Below, in pieces: positions 1 to 7,756 of a stretch of 12,803 nt of DNA. The stretch covers positions 1 to 12,803 of the forward strand of contig UQGS01000058.1 of assembly GCA_900540685.1 (NCBI GenBank). The letters run 5' to 3'. Position 1 is the stretch's first letter. Each line of letters starts with the position of its first letter. The notes under the pieces are model-generated. The model made no database searches. It was not told the DNA's origin and saw only the letters and a list, made by a program, of their open reading frames with translations. Both the position numbers and the translations under genes were made by a program. This stretch comes from an uncultured Catenibacterium sp. Its GTDB lineage: Bacteria; Bacillota_I; Bacilli_A; Erysipelotrichales; Coprobacillaceae.

Positions 1-4
1 AAAT

Positions 5-49
5 AAAAAAGACATCAACTTTTTGGATGGTTAAATCCTTAAGTTGATG
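5..49 (-). terminator. Intrinsic terminator, leftward
   Basis: CATCAACTT (13-21) pairs with AAGTTGATG (41-49), with an inner GGAT/ATCC helix and a GGTTAA loop. On the - strand the hairpin is followed by TC and a run of six T (5-10). The U-tract exists only for leftward transcription. Confidence 0.75.
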
Positions 50-103
50 CCATTGCCCACGACATAAATCGTGAGTTTTCTTCCGCACTGAGTGCCATTG
101 ACA
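5..103 (-). ncRNA. Putative ~100-nt small RNA of unknown family
   Basis: A good promoter (110-138) and an intrinsic terminator (U-tract at 5-10, hairpin 13-49) face left and are only about 100 nt apart, with no open reading frame of note between them. The predicted transcript starts near 103. In order it would hold a weak GCAC/GTGC hairpin (85-95), a 7-bp hairpin with loop TTTATG (about 56-75), and the terminator hairpin. The octamer CAATGGCA occurs twice in the transcript (+ strand 48-55 and 93-100). The promoter and terminator are seen directly; that they define one stable RNA is inference. I do not recognise the family. It could also be the leader or tail of something regulated beyond the left edge, but the terminator argues for a self-contained unit. 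Confidence 0.55.
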
Positions 104-109
104 TATATG

Positions 110-138
110 ATTGTATGCTAGATTAAGTAGAAAATCAA
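110..138 (-). promoter_or_regulatory. Promoter of the left small RNA
   Basis: Read on the - strand, TTGATT (133-138) is followed after exactly 17 bp by TACAAT (110-115). The start point would be near 103. A + strand TTGACA at 98-103 overlaps this start point and could be a -35 for the rightward PIN-like gene, but its best -10 (TAGATT, 119-124) is only 15 bp away, so the rightward promoter is weakly supported. Confidence 0.6.
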
Positions 139-253
139 TAGAATATTTACGATTAAAAAATAAATTAGCACCTATTATTAGGCATTGTCAGAACCTAAGT
201 CTAAGCATTATTTTAGAAAAAGTAATAGAATAGACATAGAAAGGGTGATGATT

Positions 254-967
254 ATGGTTGAACAACTAGATAAACTCATGAATGCATTGTATGAAAAAAG
301 TACTATTTCACATAATAAGAAACACTCAGAAATAATAAAGAAAAAATTGGATTTTAAGGTTGTAGTTATAGTTGATTTTGAAAACTATCAAGCTATTCCT
401 ACAGACTTGTTAGGCAAAGAGTATGTTTATTATTTGTTTTGTGGATTTGTCACTACAAAACCAGCACAGGAATATCGGGATATGTTAGAAGGATATGATA
501 TTAACATAGTAGAAACCAAGCATACAGGAACTAACTTTGTGGATAATAGGATCTCTATGTATATTGGCTACATGTTTGGTAAGTACAATCCTAAGCAAGT
601 TATACTAGTATCTAATGATATTGATTATTATGAGATGGTGAGGGATTTAAAGGCTCATGGATATCCAATCATACTAAGAGAACCATCATTAACACGTAAA
701 CAATTATTAAAAAGACAAACTGATTATTTTTGTGACCCTCTAAAGAAAACTACTCCAAATAAAACAAAACCGATAGATAATGATATGAAAAAGCTAATAG
801 AGTTTAATAATGGAAGTGACGTGATTGCTGCTTCTAAAATACGATGTTATTTGAAGACGGTGAAGAAGCTGGATAAGAGTGAAATAAATAAAACTATTGA
901 GAAAATCAGGGCATTATATAAGGTTGTAGAAGTAAGAGGAAAAGAGGAGTTTTATAAAATCACATAA
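254..967 (+). CDS. NYN/PIN-like nuclease-domain protein
   Basis: The core (about residues 37-160) has the acidic pattern of the NYN branch of PIN-like ribonucleases: VDFEN with D41 and E43 at the end of the first strand, D97 in VDNRIS at the start of a helix, and D122/D124 in VSNDIDY after a hydrophobic strand. These would form the metal-binding cluster. The last ~55 residues look like a small winged-helix-type domain, perhaps for nucleic acid binding (inference). I start at ATG 254 because AAAGGG lies 8 nt upstream. The frame stays open to a TTG at 185 with only a weak AGG before it, which would add 23 residues. The gene converges on the WYL regulator across a shared terminator, next to the Ddm-like pair, so a role in RNA cleavage during defence is possible but unproven. 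Alternatives are a LabA/NYN-type RNA-processing enzyme unrelated to defence. Confidence 0.75.
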   Translation: MVEQLDKLMNALYEKSTISHNKKHSEIIKKKLDFKVVVIVDFENYQAIPTDLLGKEYVYYLFCGFVTTKPAQEYRDMLEGYDINIVETKHTGTNFVDNRISMYIGYMFGKYNPKQVILVSNDIDYYEMVRDLKAHGYPIILREPSLTRKQLLKRQTDYFCDPLKKTTPNKTKPIDNDMKKLIEFNNGSDVIAASKIRCYLKTVKKLDKSEINKTIEKIRALYKVVEVRGKEEFYKIT

Positions 968-981
968 GAGGTCAAAATAAA

Positions 982-1002
982 AATGCAGGTTATTCCTGCA
1001 TT
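982..1002. terminator. Shared terminator between convergent genes
   Basis: AATGCAGG (982-989) and CCTGCATT (995-1002) form an 8-bp stem around TTATT. Leftward it is followed by a T-rich run (TTTTTATTTT including the stem edge), making a good terminator for the WYL gene. Rightward it is followed only by CTTATAAATT, so it is weaker for the PIN-like gene. Confidence 0.75.
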
Positions 1003-1010
1003 CTTATAAA

Positions 1011-2027
1011 TTAGATATCTTTTGAATACTTATCCACCATGCGTTGACCTAATTTTAATAGGTGTTCTTTCATTTCTTTAGGTTCTAATACTTCCATCTC
1101 ATCATGGAAATTTGCAAAGTAGTTCCTGAATTGCATATCAGAACAATCAAAATAGAAGATTCTTGTTTCTTCATCACTTTTATCTAATGCGACCGGCTTT
1201 TCAAGGTAATTGAAGGTATTGTAACGTTCTAGTCCTTTCTCAGTAAATTGTATTTTGAATTCAGTATTTTTATCGATAGAGAATTGGACACCATTGCGCT
1301 TCATTCGTTTGAAACAGTTAAGTATTTCTTGACTGAATGTGCAATTTTCTGGAAGTGAAAATATGGTATCAATGTTGTATAAGTGGATTGATCTAGCACA
1401 TTCTTTTCCTTTAATTATTTTTTTGTATAGTAAATAATTAAAAAGCTCTTCATTAGAAAAACATACTTCTTTTGGATAAATGATTTGGAAATCACAATTA
1501 TGAGTTCGGTCATATTTAGATTTTATTTTTATGGCTTGGTTATTTTTTATGGCAGTTTCTAATTTCTCTAATTCCTCTTTAAATACTATTCTCTCTCTTT
1601 CGTATTGAGGATTATCTAAGTATGAATAGATAATATTTGCTATAAATTCAGATTTGGAAATACAAGGTGGACATTCATCTAGAATGCTTTCTAATAGACT
1701 TTCGTTATTATTGATCCTGAGGTGTATTTTATCTTTAATACGTTTTTCCTTTGTTCCAATAGATTTATCAATAGAATTCTCGCTTATATATCTAGTTATA
1801 TGCCAAACAGCTTCTTCAACTAATGGCTCATTTGTCTGATTTTTAAATGAGTCTTTGATTGTATCACGTAATTCTTTTATTTTTTGATTGTATTTTGGAT
1901 AATGATTCACAATGATCTTTTTTATTAAAATAGATTCTTTTGGACTCATTTGAAATAACTTTCTATCTTTTTGTAGATTTTTATGAGCCACGGGATCAAG
2001 GTAAAATGTCACTTCAATATTTTCCAT
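1011..2027 (-). CDS. RHH/WYL-domain transcriptional regulator
   Basis: The protein has 338 residues. Residues 1-45 read as a ribbon-helix-helix DNA-binding unit (strand EVTFYL, then two helices). A second strand-helix-helix of similar shape lies at about 98-140 (from KIHLRI). Residues ~160-222 fit a WYL domain: AIKIKSKY, then IIYPKEVCF, FNYLLY and a closing IHLYNIDTI. Residues ~255-335 fit the WCX extension, with the typical VLEPKEMKEHLL near the end. WYL domains bind nucleic-acid-type ligands and are common in regulators of CRISPR, BREX and CBASS loci. I start at ATG 2027 because AGGAGG (2038-2043) lies 10 nt upstream; the in-frame ATG at 2051 sits upstream of this site. The gene is divergent from the helicase gene, so it probably represses or tunes it and itself (inference). 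Confidence 0.82.
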   Translation of the reverse strand: MENIEVTFYLDPVAHKNLQKDRKLFQMSPKESILIKKIIVNHYPKYNQKIKELRDTIKDSFKNQTNEPLVEEAVWHITRYISENSIDKSIGTKEKRIKDKIHLRINNNESLLESILDECPPCISKSEFIANIIYSYLDNPQYERERIVFKEELEKLETAIKNNQAIKIKSKYDRTHNCDFQIIYPKEVCFSNEELFNYLLYKKIIKGKECARSIHLYNIDTIFSLPENCTFSQEILNCFKRMKRNGVQFSIDKNTEFKIQFTEKGLERYNTFNYLEKPVALDKSDEETRIFYFDCSDMQFRNYFANFHDEMEVLEPKEMKEHLLKLGQRMVDKYSKDI

Positions 2028-2077
2028 TTTGCTGTTTCCTCCTAAGCACACATTATTTATGGGTGTTATATATGTAT

Positions 2078-2106
2078 ATATTAATAATTTTATCTGATAA
2101 ATACAA
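2078..2106 (-). promoter_or_regulatory. Probable promoter of the WYL regulator
   Basis: On the - strand TTGTAT (2101-2106) and TAATAT (2078-2083) are 17 bp apart. The region is very AT-rich, so chance matches are easy. No convincing rightward promoter for the helicase gene was found; TACAAT at 2102-2107 is a possible -10 without a good -35. Confidence 0.45.
2089..2101. promoter_or_regulatory. Possible operator in the divergent intergenic region
   Basis: TTTATC-T-GATAAA is a perfect 13-bp dyad lying in the -35/-10 spacer of the probable WYL promoter and upstream of the helicase gene. Its position suits binding by the dimeric RHH/WYL regulator. No second copy is seen nearby, so the assignment is inference. 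Confidence 0.35.
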
Positions 2107-2188
2107 TAAAAATACGGGTGGAAAAAAATATTAAATACTCATATTCTTATTAAGTGTAATGGCTTACAATGAATTTGAGGTGAGAGAA

Positions 2189-5100
2189 ATGAAAGAACTA
2201 TTAAATAAAATAGTAGATCAAAGAAGTAATGGATTGTATTTTGTGAATACTCCAACAGGTTCTGCAAAGTCCTATAGTGCAGTACAGTTGATGAAGAACA
2301 ACTATAAAACATTTAATCAACACTATATATTCATCACTAATAATCTCAACAACTTACCAATGAAAGATTTAGAAAAGGCATTGGGGGATGATTACAAATC
2401 TCAAGTAATACGTGTAGAAAGCATTATAGATAATATTCTGCACCATTTTGATGAAACTATCATTCCTGATGAATATAAGAAGATGGATTCTTATAAGAAC
2501 CTTAAGAACTGTCTTAAATCTTATCAATATCAATCTGAGTATATTCAAAAACATTCGGATAAAGCACCACTCGCTGCGGATTTATTTAAAGTGGCTCAGG
2601 ATAAGCTATTAAATGCGGACTCAGCTTTTAGAAAAGATATAAGAAAGAAATTACTGACTCCTAACTTTAAGAAATTCAGTAAAGACGAAAGAAAAAGAAT
2701 CATCAAGTCTAAGTATAGTTGGTTGAGAGACTTATATCCTGCAATGTTTGTAGAGGACTACAAAATCATTTGTATGTCTGTTAAACGATTCTTTACATCT
2801 ATAGATCCTATTTATATGAAGAAGTATAGATTCTCAGAATCAAATATTATTGATAATAGTATTCTTTTTATCGATGAAGTAGATGCAACCAAAAATGAAA
2901 TCAATAATATTATTATAGAGAGTAGTTTAAGATCAACAGTAGAATTGATTCCCATGGTTCATCGTATGACTGATCCATTTATTAATTGGAAAGATATTGC
3001 ACCTAAAAGATTACAGGACCTAGTACCTGAAGGAGATAAACAGTTTGATCAAATTAGAAAGAGAGCTTTAGAAATTAGATTGAATTGTCATGATGAGCTT
3101 CCTTATTTCTGCTCTGAGATTAAGAGTCGTAATTTCTTGATGAGTGATTCAACATTCCATGCAAACTTTGAAGATAAGTCTAGGAGGAATGCATATGTTT
3201 ATTATGATAAAAACTATAATCAAATGACAATTGAAATTAAAAATAGTCGACATGATTTGCCTTGTAAACTAAATGATGCTTATAGTTTATTTTCTGTTAT
3301 TCGAGATATGAGTGGTTATTTGGTTTCCACAAAGCGATATATTATTAAATTAGCTTCAGATCTGAAAGATAAGCATAATTCAGAAGCTAATGAAGAAGAC
3401 TATATTACAGATGAAGAAGCGATTCATTCTATTTATAATACGTTTAAGTTACCTAAGTCAGATATATTATATTTTGATAATGATATTAATATTCAACCAG
3501 CTATAAAGGTGGATAAAACAGATAATCGTTTTAAGAAAACAAATGGTTATTATAATCGTGGTATTCGTTCTTTTGAGTTCACTAACAGTAAAGATAATAG
3601 CTTTAATACATCTTTTAGTTATATTAATTTGTATAAGAGTGCAGAGTATGTATTGATGATGCTTGCGAAAAAGGCAACTGTTATTGGCTTGAGTGCTACA
3701 TGTAATATTGATTCGGTATTATCTAATTACTCGTTAAGATATCTAAGAGAGAATCTAGGAGATGATTTTCATATTCTTGAAGAAGAGGATCGTCAAAGAA
3801 TAGCAGAGACATATTCTTTATTAAATAAAAAATATGATTCTGGAGAAATCAAAGTAAAGATTGCAGAAGTAATCAATTGTACTGATACAAGTGCAAAAGA
3901 TATGATTCAATTGGTATTTGAAGACCCTAAGATTCAAGCAAAAGCAACAAAAGCATTTATTAAAGAGGGTATTAAGGATAAATATCAGGTACAAAGATAT
4001 TTAAGAATGGCACAAGCTTATAGATACTTTATTCTACATGCTGATATTAAATCGTTCTTATGTTTAAATAATGCACTGCCAAAAGATCAGGGACAGTTTA
4101 GAAAGAGTGTTCTTGATGATTTATTTGGTATAGTTAACAAAGAATGTAGCTTTGATAAGAATGATGTAAGTGTTGAAGTGTTAAAGAGTGGTTTAACTTT
4201 TGATGAAGATAAGAAGAGTATATTGGAGCGTTTATCTAAAGGAGAGAAAATCTTTGTGATTTCTGCATATGCAACTATTGGTGCTGGACAAAATATGGCA
4301 TATGAGTTACCAGATGGATTAGATACAATAAATCTCACTGATTTCGCAAATGAAGAAGATGGGAGAAACAAGAAAAAGGATTTTGATGGAATTTATTTAG
4401 GTGATATCACTAATGTAGTTACAAATCTGATGGATACAGAATCTGGATTTGAAGAAGAGAATCTGCTCCATTTTCTTATTGAATTAGAAAATCTCTATGA
4501 AAACAATGAAATCACACATCATACTTTAAACAAATGTATTGGTGCAGCTTATCAGAAACTAAAGGAACCAAAACTTAGAGGTTCTACACAGGAACTTAGA
4601 GGATGTAGGAGTATTCGTCTCTTTAAGACAAAACAAATCATCCAAGCTATAGGACGTTTGTCTCGATCATTTAATAAGAATAAGATGATTCATATCTTAG
4701 TGACAAGAGACATTGTGGATAATTTTGATACGACAATATTAGAAAATGAAATTCTTTCTCCAGAAACAATGAAACTTGCTGAATATGCAAAAGAAAGACA
4801 AGAAAGTGTCCCTACATATGATTATGTGGAGAATGAAGCAAGTCGTATTTCTAGTGTTGGTAAGTTTCATATCTATGAGTTCTTATCAGGAGATTGGACA
4901 GAGAAACAAATAGAACTCTATAAGGAATTAGGTGAAACATGTCTTCAATGTCCTACAAGCTCTAACTTGGATAATGATATTGTGAGAGAATACTATATTC
5001 ATTCAGATGCACCTCTTAATAAATACTATTTCATGGGGATGTATGACTTTGAATATACAGATGTTTTCTTCAATCAGACAAAGGAAGAAGTAATATCACG

Positions 5101-5665
5101 AATTCAAAATAGTAAACACAAGCAAGATTGGCTAGCTAGTAATGTGCATGAAGTAAGCGAAGAAAATGCGCGTCTTTCTAAAATGTTGAATTATCCTGGT
5201 TTAAAAGAAGAATTTATTAAACATGGTTATGCAACTAGCTTTGAAGAAAACGATTATATACTCTCACCAGTACTTTATCAAAATATTTATAAAGGAAGAC
5301 TTGGTGAATTTGTGGGTCGTTTTGTAATTAAGAAGGAATTAGGTATTGATTTAGAGGAACTTAGTATAGAAGAATTTGAACGTTTTGATTTTAAACATGG
5401 GAAGGTTTATATCGATTTCAAACATTGGAGATATTCATCTTATGGTGCAAATACAATCACTAATAAGATTCTAAATAAGCTAGATGAAGTAGAGGGAAAA
5501 AAGGCCATTGTCATTAATATTTTCGATGAGAATGAAATGGATAAAATCATAGAATCTAATAGAATTATTGAAATTCCAGCTTTATTAGAAAATGATGGAT
5601 TTCATGCTAATCCTGAAGCAATCAATAAAATAAGAATGTGTTTGGAGGAATATGAAAATGATTAA
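2189..5665 (+). CDS. ddmD: DdmD-like SF2 helicase with C-terminal PD-(D/E)XK nuclease
   Basis: Numbered from 2189 (1,158 residues). Helicase motifs are in order: a Walker A of form TPTGSAKS (K27), DEVD at 229-232, SAT at 502-504, an ATIGAGQN segment of motif V type, and QAIGRLSR at 819-826. The C-terminus carries a nuclease fold: E1040 in GRLGEF, D1067 in RFDF, then D1076-x-K1078 in YIDFKHW. In the Ddm family this protein is loaded by guide-bound DdmE and then unwinds and degrades plasmid DNA; size (~1,190 residues in V. cholerae), domain order and partner all fit. Start: GAGGTG lies 6 nt before ATG 2189, whereas the upstream in-frame ATG 2159 has no clear site and would add 10 residues. It overlaps the next gene by 8 nt, so the two are translationally coupled. 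The Walker A has Ala in place of the usual second Gly. Identification as DdmD rests on context and motifs, not on an alignment. Confidence 0.8.
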   Translation: MKELLNKIVDQRSNGLYFVNTPTGSAKSYSAVQLMKNNYKTFNQHYIFITNNLNNLPMKDLEKALGDDYKSQVIRVESIIDNILHHFDETIIPDEYKKMDSYKNLKNCLKSYQYQSEYIQKHSDKAPLAADLFKVAQDKLLNADSAFRKDIRKKLLTPNFKKFSKDERKRIIKSKYSWLRDLYPAMFVEDYKIICMSVKRFFTSIDPIYMKKYRFSESNIIDNSILFIDEVDATKNEINNIIIESSLRSTVELIPMVHRMTDPFINWKDIAPKRLQDLVPEGDKQFDQIRKRALEIRLNCHDELPYFCSEIKSRNFLMSDSTFHANFEDKSRRNAYVYYDKNYNQMTIEIKNSRHDLPCKLNDAYSLFSVIRDMSGYLVSTKRYIIKLASDLKDKHNSEANEEDYITDEEAIHSIYNTFKLPKSDILYFDNDINIQPAIKVDKTDNRFKKTNGYYNRGIRSFEFTNSKDNSFNTSFSYINLYKSAEYVLMMLAKKATVIGLSATCNIDSVLSNYSLRYLRENLGDDFHILEEEDRQRIAETYSLLNKKYDSGEIKVKIAEVINCTDTSAKDMIQLVFEDPKIQAKATKAFIKEGIKDKYQVQRYLRMAQAYRYFILHADIKSFLCLNNALPKDQGQFRKSVLDDLFGIVNKECSFDKNDVSVEVLKSGLTFDEDKKSILERLSKGEKIFVISAYATIGAGQNMAYELPDGLDTINLTDFANEEDGRNKKKDFDGIYLGDITNVVTNLMDTESGFEEENLLHFLIELENLYENNEITHHTLNKCIGAAYQKLKEPKLRGSTQELRGCRSIRLFKTKQIIQAIGRLSRSFNKNKMIHILVTRDIVDNFDTTILENEILSPETMKLAEYAKERQESVPTYDYVENEASRISSVGKFHIYEFLSGDWTEKQIELYKELGETCLQCPTSSNLDNDIVREYYIHSDAPLNKYYFMGMYDFEYTDVFFNQTKEEVISRIQNSKHKQDWLASNVHEVSEENARLSKMLNYPGLKEEFIKHGYATSFEENDYILSPVLYQNIYKGRLGEFVGRFVIKKELGIDLEELSIEEFERFDFKHGKVYIDFKHWRYSSYGANTITNKILNKLDEVEGKKAIVINIFDENEMDKIIESNRIIEIPALLENDGFHANPEAINKIRMCLEEYEND

Positions 5666-7715
5666 GACAAACAAAGTGAAATTAGATCTTCACTACAATA
5701 ATATTATTCGTGATTATGATATATATAAGATTTACCAAGAACACAAAGGAGATGACGAGAAAGAACGTACTGTAAGAAAATCAAGTATAGATAAGATTGG
5801 AGATAAAATCTCTCCAGCTATATCTGTATTTTATAAATCAGGTGGAATTGCATATATTCTGGTTGAAAAAGGAACTGTACGTTTAGAAGAGTTTCAATCA
5901 CATATAAGTAGCTTTGGCCAAGGAGTATTTGTGGAAGAAATAGATTTAAGTAATCATACAAGTATGAGTCCAGGTGATTTATGTCAATTACTTATCAATA
6001 TGTTCCCAAATATAGATTTATCCGAGAAATTTAATAATACCTTAGGTAGATGTTTCTATTTTAATCAGAATTCTTTTAAAGAAGATGTTATAACAGCATA
6101 TAGTGTGACTATCAATGATTTAGATTCAAGTAAACAAGAATGTGTTGTGAATATCAATGGGGAATCCTATAATCTGTTGTCTAAATTGTTGAAGTGTTAT
6201 GCGAATAATGAAAAAGTATTAAAAAAGATTCGTAAACTACCTCGATATTACAAGTCTGGAGAAGGTTATATATTTCGCGAGGTTGATTCATACAGAAGTG
6301 AGGATCAATGTTATGTGTTAAGGGGGATATATGGAAGAAAGAATAAATACATTGCACTGGATTTGGATATAAAAGACTTACAAGCTTTTGAAAACTCAAA
6401 GAAAGGAATGTTGTATCAATTCTTTAAAGATGTTGATAATAAACTAAAGGATTATGTTCAATTCACTCCTTTAGAACTGAAAGACGATGATATCTTAAAG
6501 AAATATTCAAATACTATTTCTATAGAGCATAGAGAGAATCTATTTAATGATTTAGGAATCAATGTGATAGATCGTGTTGAAGATGTATTATCAAAAAAGA
6601 TGGTTGCAATGATGGTTTCTAAATTAAGAGAGAGAGGTATTGAAAATGTAAGTTTTAGTCAGGATAAACTGTTTAATATAGTTTTGATTCATGATCAAGA
6701 TTACTATAAGAAAGAAAATTTACCTGATCAACATACAAACGATTTGAATACTCAGCATTTTACTTATGAAAACTGTATTACCAAGAGTAGTGAAATTGAT
6801 ATTAATGAAAATGTGGTTGATAAGATTTTGACTGAGCTTATAGTAAAGATGGATGTTGCAAATAAGTGCTTGTCTACATATCAATGGGAATGGGATAAAG
6901 CAGTAGAGTATGTAATGCAGGATTTAGTCTATAATAAGGAGACTAAGAAGAAAGAAAGGATATACTTGGTATTGACAGTATTTCCTGATGGCAGCATGGA
7001 ATTCTATAAGGTTGAGGATGATTCCTTGGAAGTATATCAAAGCTATGATTCTATTTTTAAGAATAATACCGATGCAGTCTATATACCAGAAATGTTGATT
7101 TCTACTCAAGGCTATCAAGCTTTGATTAGTGACAGTTTAATGAAAGTTATGCCAGACTTAGACGAACTTTACTTTAGACTAGACGCATATAAGAAGGAAA
7201 AAGAAATCTCGAAGGGTGAATTAGTTCGTTTATTGGAATCATTTATGCAATCACAACCAAAGTATAAAGAAGAAGTAGAGGATGTATTAAAAAGTTTGAA
7301 TAAAGATACTTATCAATACCAAGAAGTAGTTAGAAAAGCAACTAAAGCAGGTGATGCACCGCTTATTAATTTAGCTACTTCTTTAGGAAAAGAGTTTGTA
7401 GGGCATTGTAGAAACAACTTTAGAATGGTTTTGAATCCATGTCTGAAGAGTGATGTAGTCAATGTATTCCAACATATTTATATTTTGAAGGATGAAGAAG
7501 AGCCTAAGAAACTATACTATTATGTTGGTAAGAAGGATTCCATGAAGTTTACTCTCATCAATTCTTGTCATATTCGAAAAATTATGATGTTAGAAGGAGA
7601 TTTTGATGAAGTATTTAAGAATTTTCTCTTTGATCAATTAGCAGTGGACTTTATTAGAAATAGAGGATATACAGTAGTTCCATTCTTGAGAAAGTATATA
7701 GAAGAATTCAAATAG
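5658..7715 (+). CDS. ddmE: DdmE-like inactive Argonaute protein
   Basis: The 685-residue product matches the length of V. cholerae DdmE (about 690). Residues ~340-400 resemble an Argonaute MID domain: Y349/Y350 and K351/K352 follow a strand (IVLIHD), then TQ with Q366, then ELIVKMDV with K397, parallel to the Y..K..TQ..INVKLG pocket that grips the guide 5' phosphate. The region after ~415 would be the PIWI domain. Its first strand (IYLVLTVFPDG) lacks the usual catalytic Asp and I see no DEDX tetrad, as expected for a guide-only protein that recruits DdmD. The N-terminal ~300 residues are not recognised in detail. Start: GGAGG at 5644-5648 is 9 nt before ATG 5658 but only 3 nt before ATG 5652, so 5658 is preferred. 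The other candidate relatives are PIWI-RE proteins, but these usually have different partners and size. Confidence 0.77.
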   Translation: MIKTNKVKLDLHYNNIIRDYDIYKIYQEHKGDDEKERTVRKSSIDKIGDKISPAISVFYKSGGIAYILVEKGTVRLEEFQSHISSFGQGVFVEEIDLSNHTSMSPGDLCQLLINMFPNIDLSEKFNNTLGRCFYFNQNSFKEDVITAYSVTINDLDSSKQECVVNINGESYNLLSKLLKCYANNEKVLKKIRKLPRYYKSGEGYIFREVDSYRSEDQCYVLRGIYGRKNKYIALDLDIKDLQAFENSKKGMLYQFFKDVDNKLKDYVQFTPLELKDDDILKKYSNTISIEHRENLFNDLGINVIDRVEDVLSKKMVAMMVSKLRERGIENVSFSQDKLFNIVLIHDQDYYKKENLPDQHTNDLNTQHFTYENCITKSSEIDINENVVDKILTELIVKMDVANKCLSTYQWEWDKAVEYVMQDLVYNKETKKKERIYLVLTVFPDGSMEFYKVEDDSLEVYQSYDSIFKNNTDAVYIPEMLISTQGYQALISDSLMKVMPDLDELYFRLDAYKKEKEISKGELVRLLESFMQSQPKYKEEVEDVLKSLNKDTYQYQEVVRKATKAGDAPLINLATSLGKEFVGHCRNNFRMVLNPCLKSDVVNVFQHIYILKDEEEPKKLYYYVGKKDSMKFTLINSCHIRKIMMLEGDFDEVFKNFLFDQLAVDFIRNRGYTVVPFLRKYIEEFK

Positions 7716-7756
7716 CAAAAAATAGTCTGTAGCGAATCTAATCGCTGCAGACTATT
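7715..7756. terminator. Terminator between ddmE-like gene and the ATPase gene
   Basis: A 15-bp stem with one G-T wobble (7721-7735 with 7742-7756, loop ATCTAA) ends both convergent genes. Leftward it is followed by six T, so it is a strong terminator for the ATPase gene, whose stop codon lies inside the stem. Rightward there is only ATTCTTCT-like sequence, so termination of the defence operon is probably less complete. Confidence 0.8.

Noticed and set aside
2189..5665. Cas3 or Hachiman-type helicase
   Set aside because: No HD domain as in Cas3 and no HamA-like partner; the nuclease is a C-terminal PD-(D/E)XK fold and the partner is Argonaute-like.
5658..7715. PIWI-RE protein
   Set aside because: The MID-like motif would allow it, but the size, the 8-nt overlap with a helicase-nuclease of ~1,160 aa and the absence of further partner genes fit DdmE better. 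Not fully excluded.
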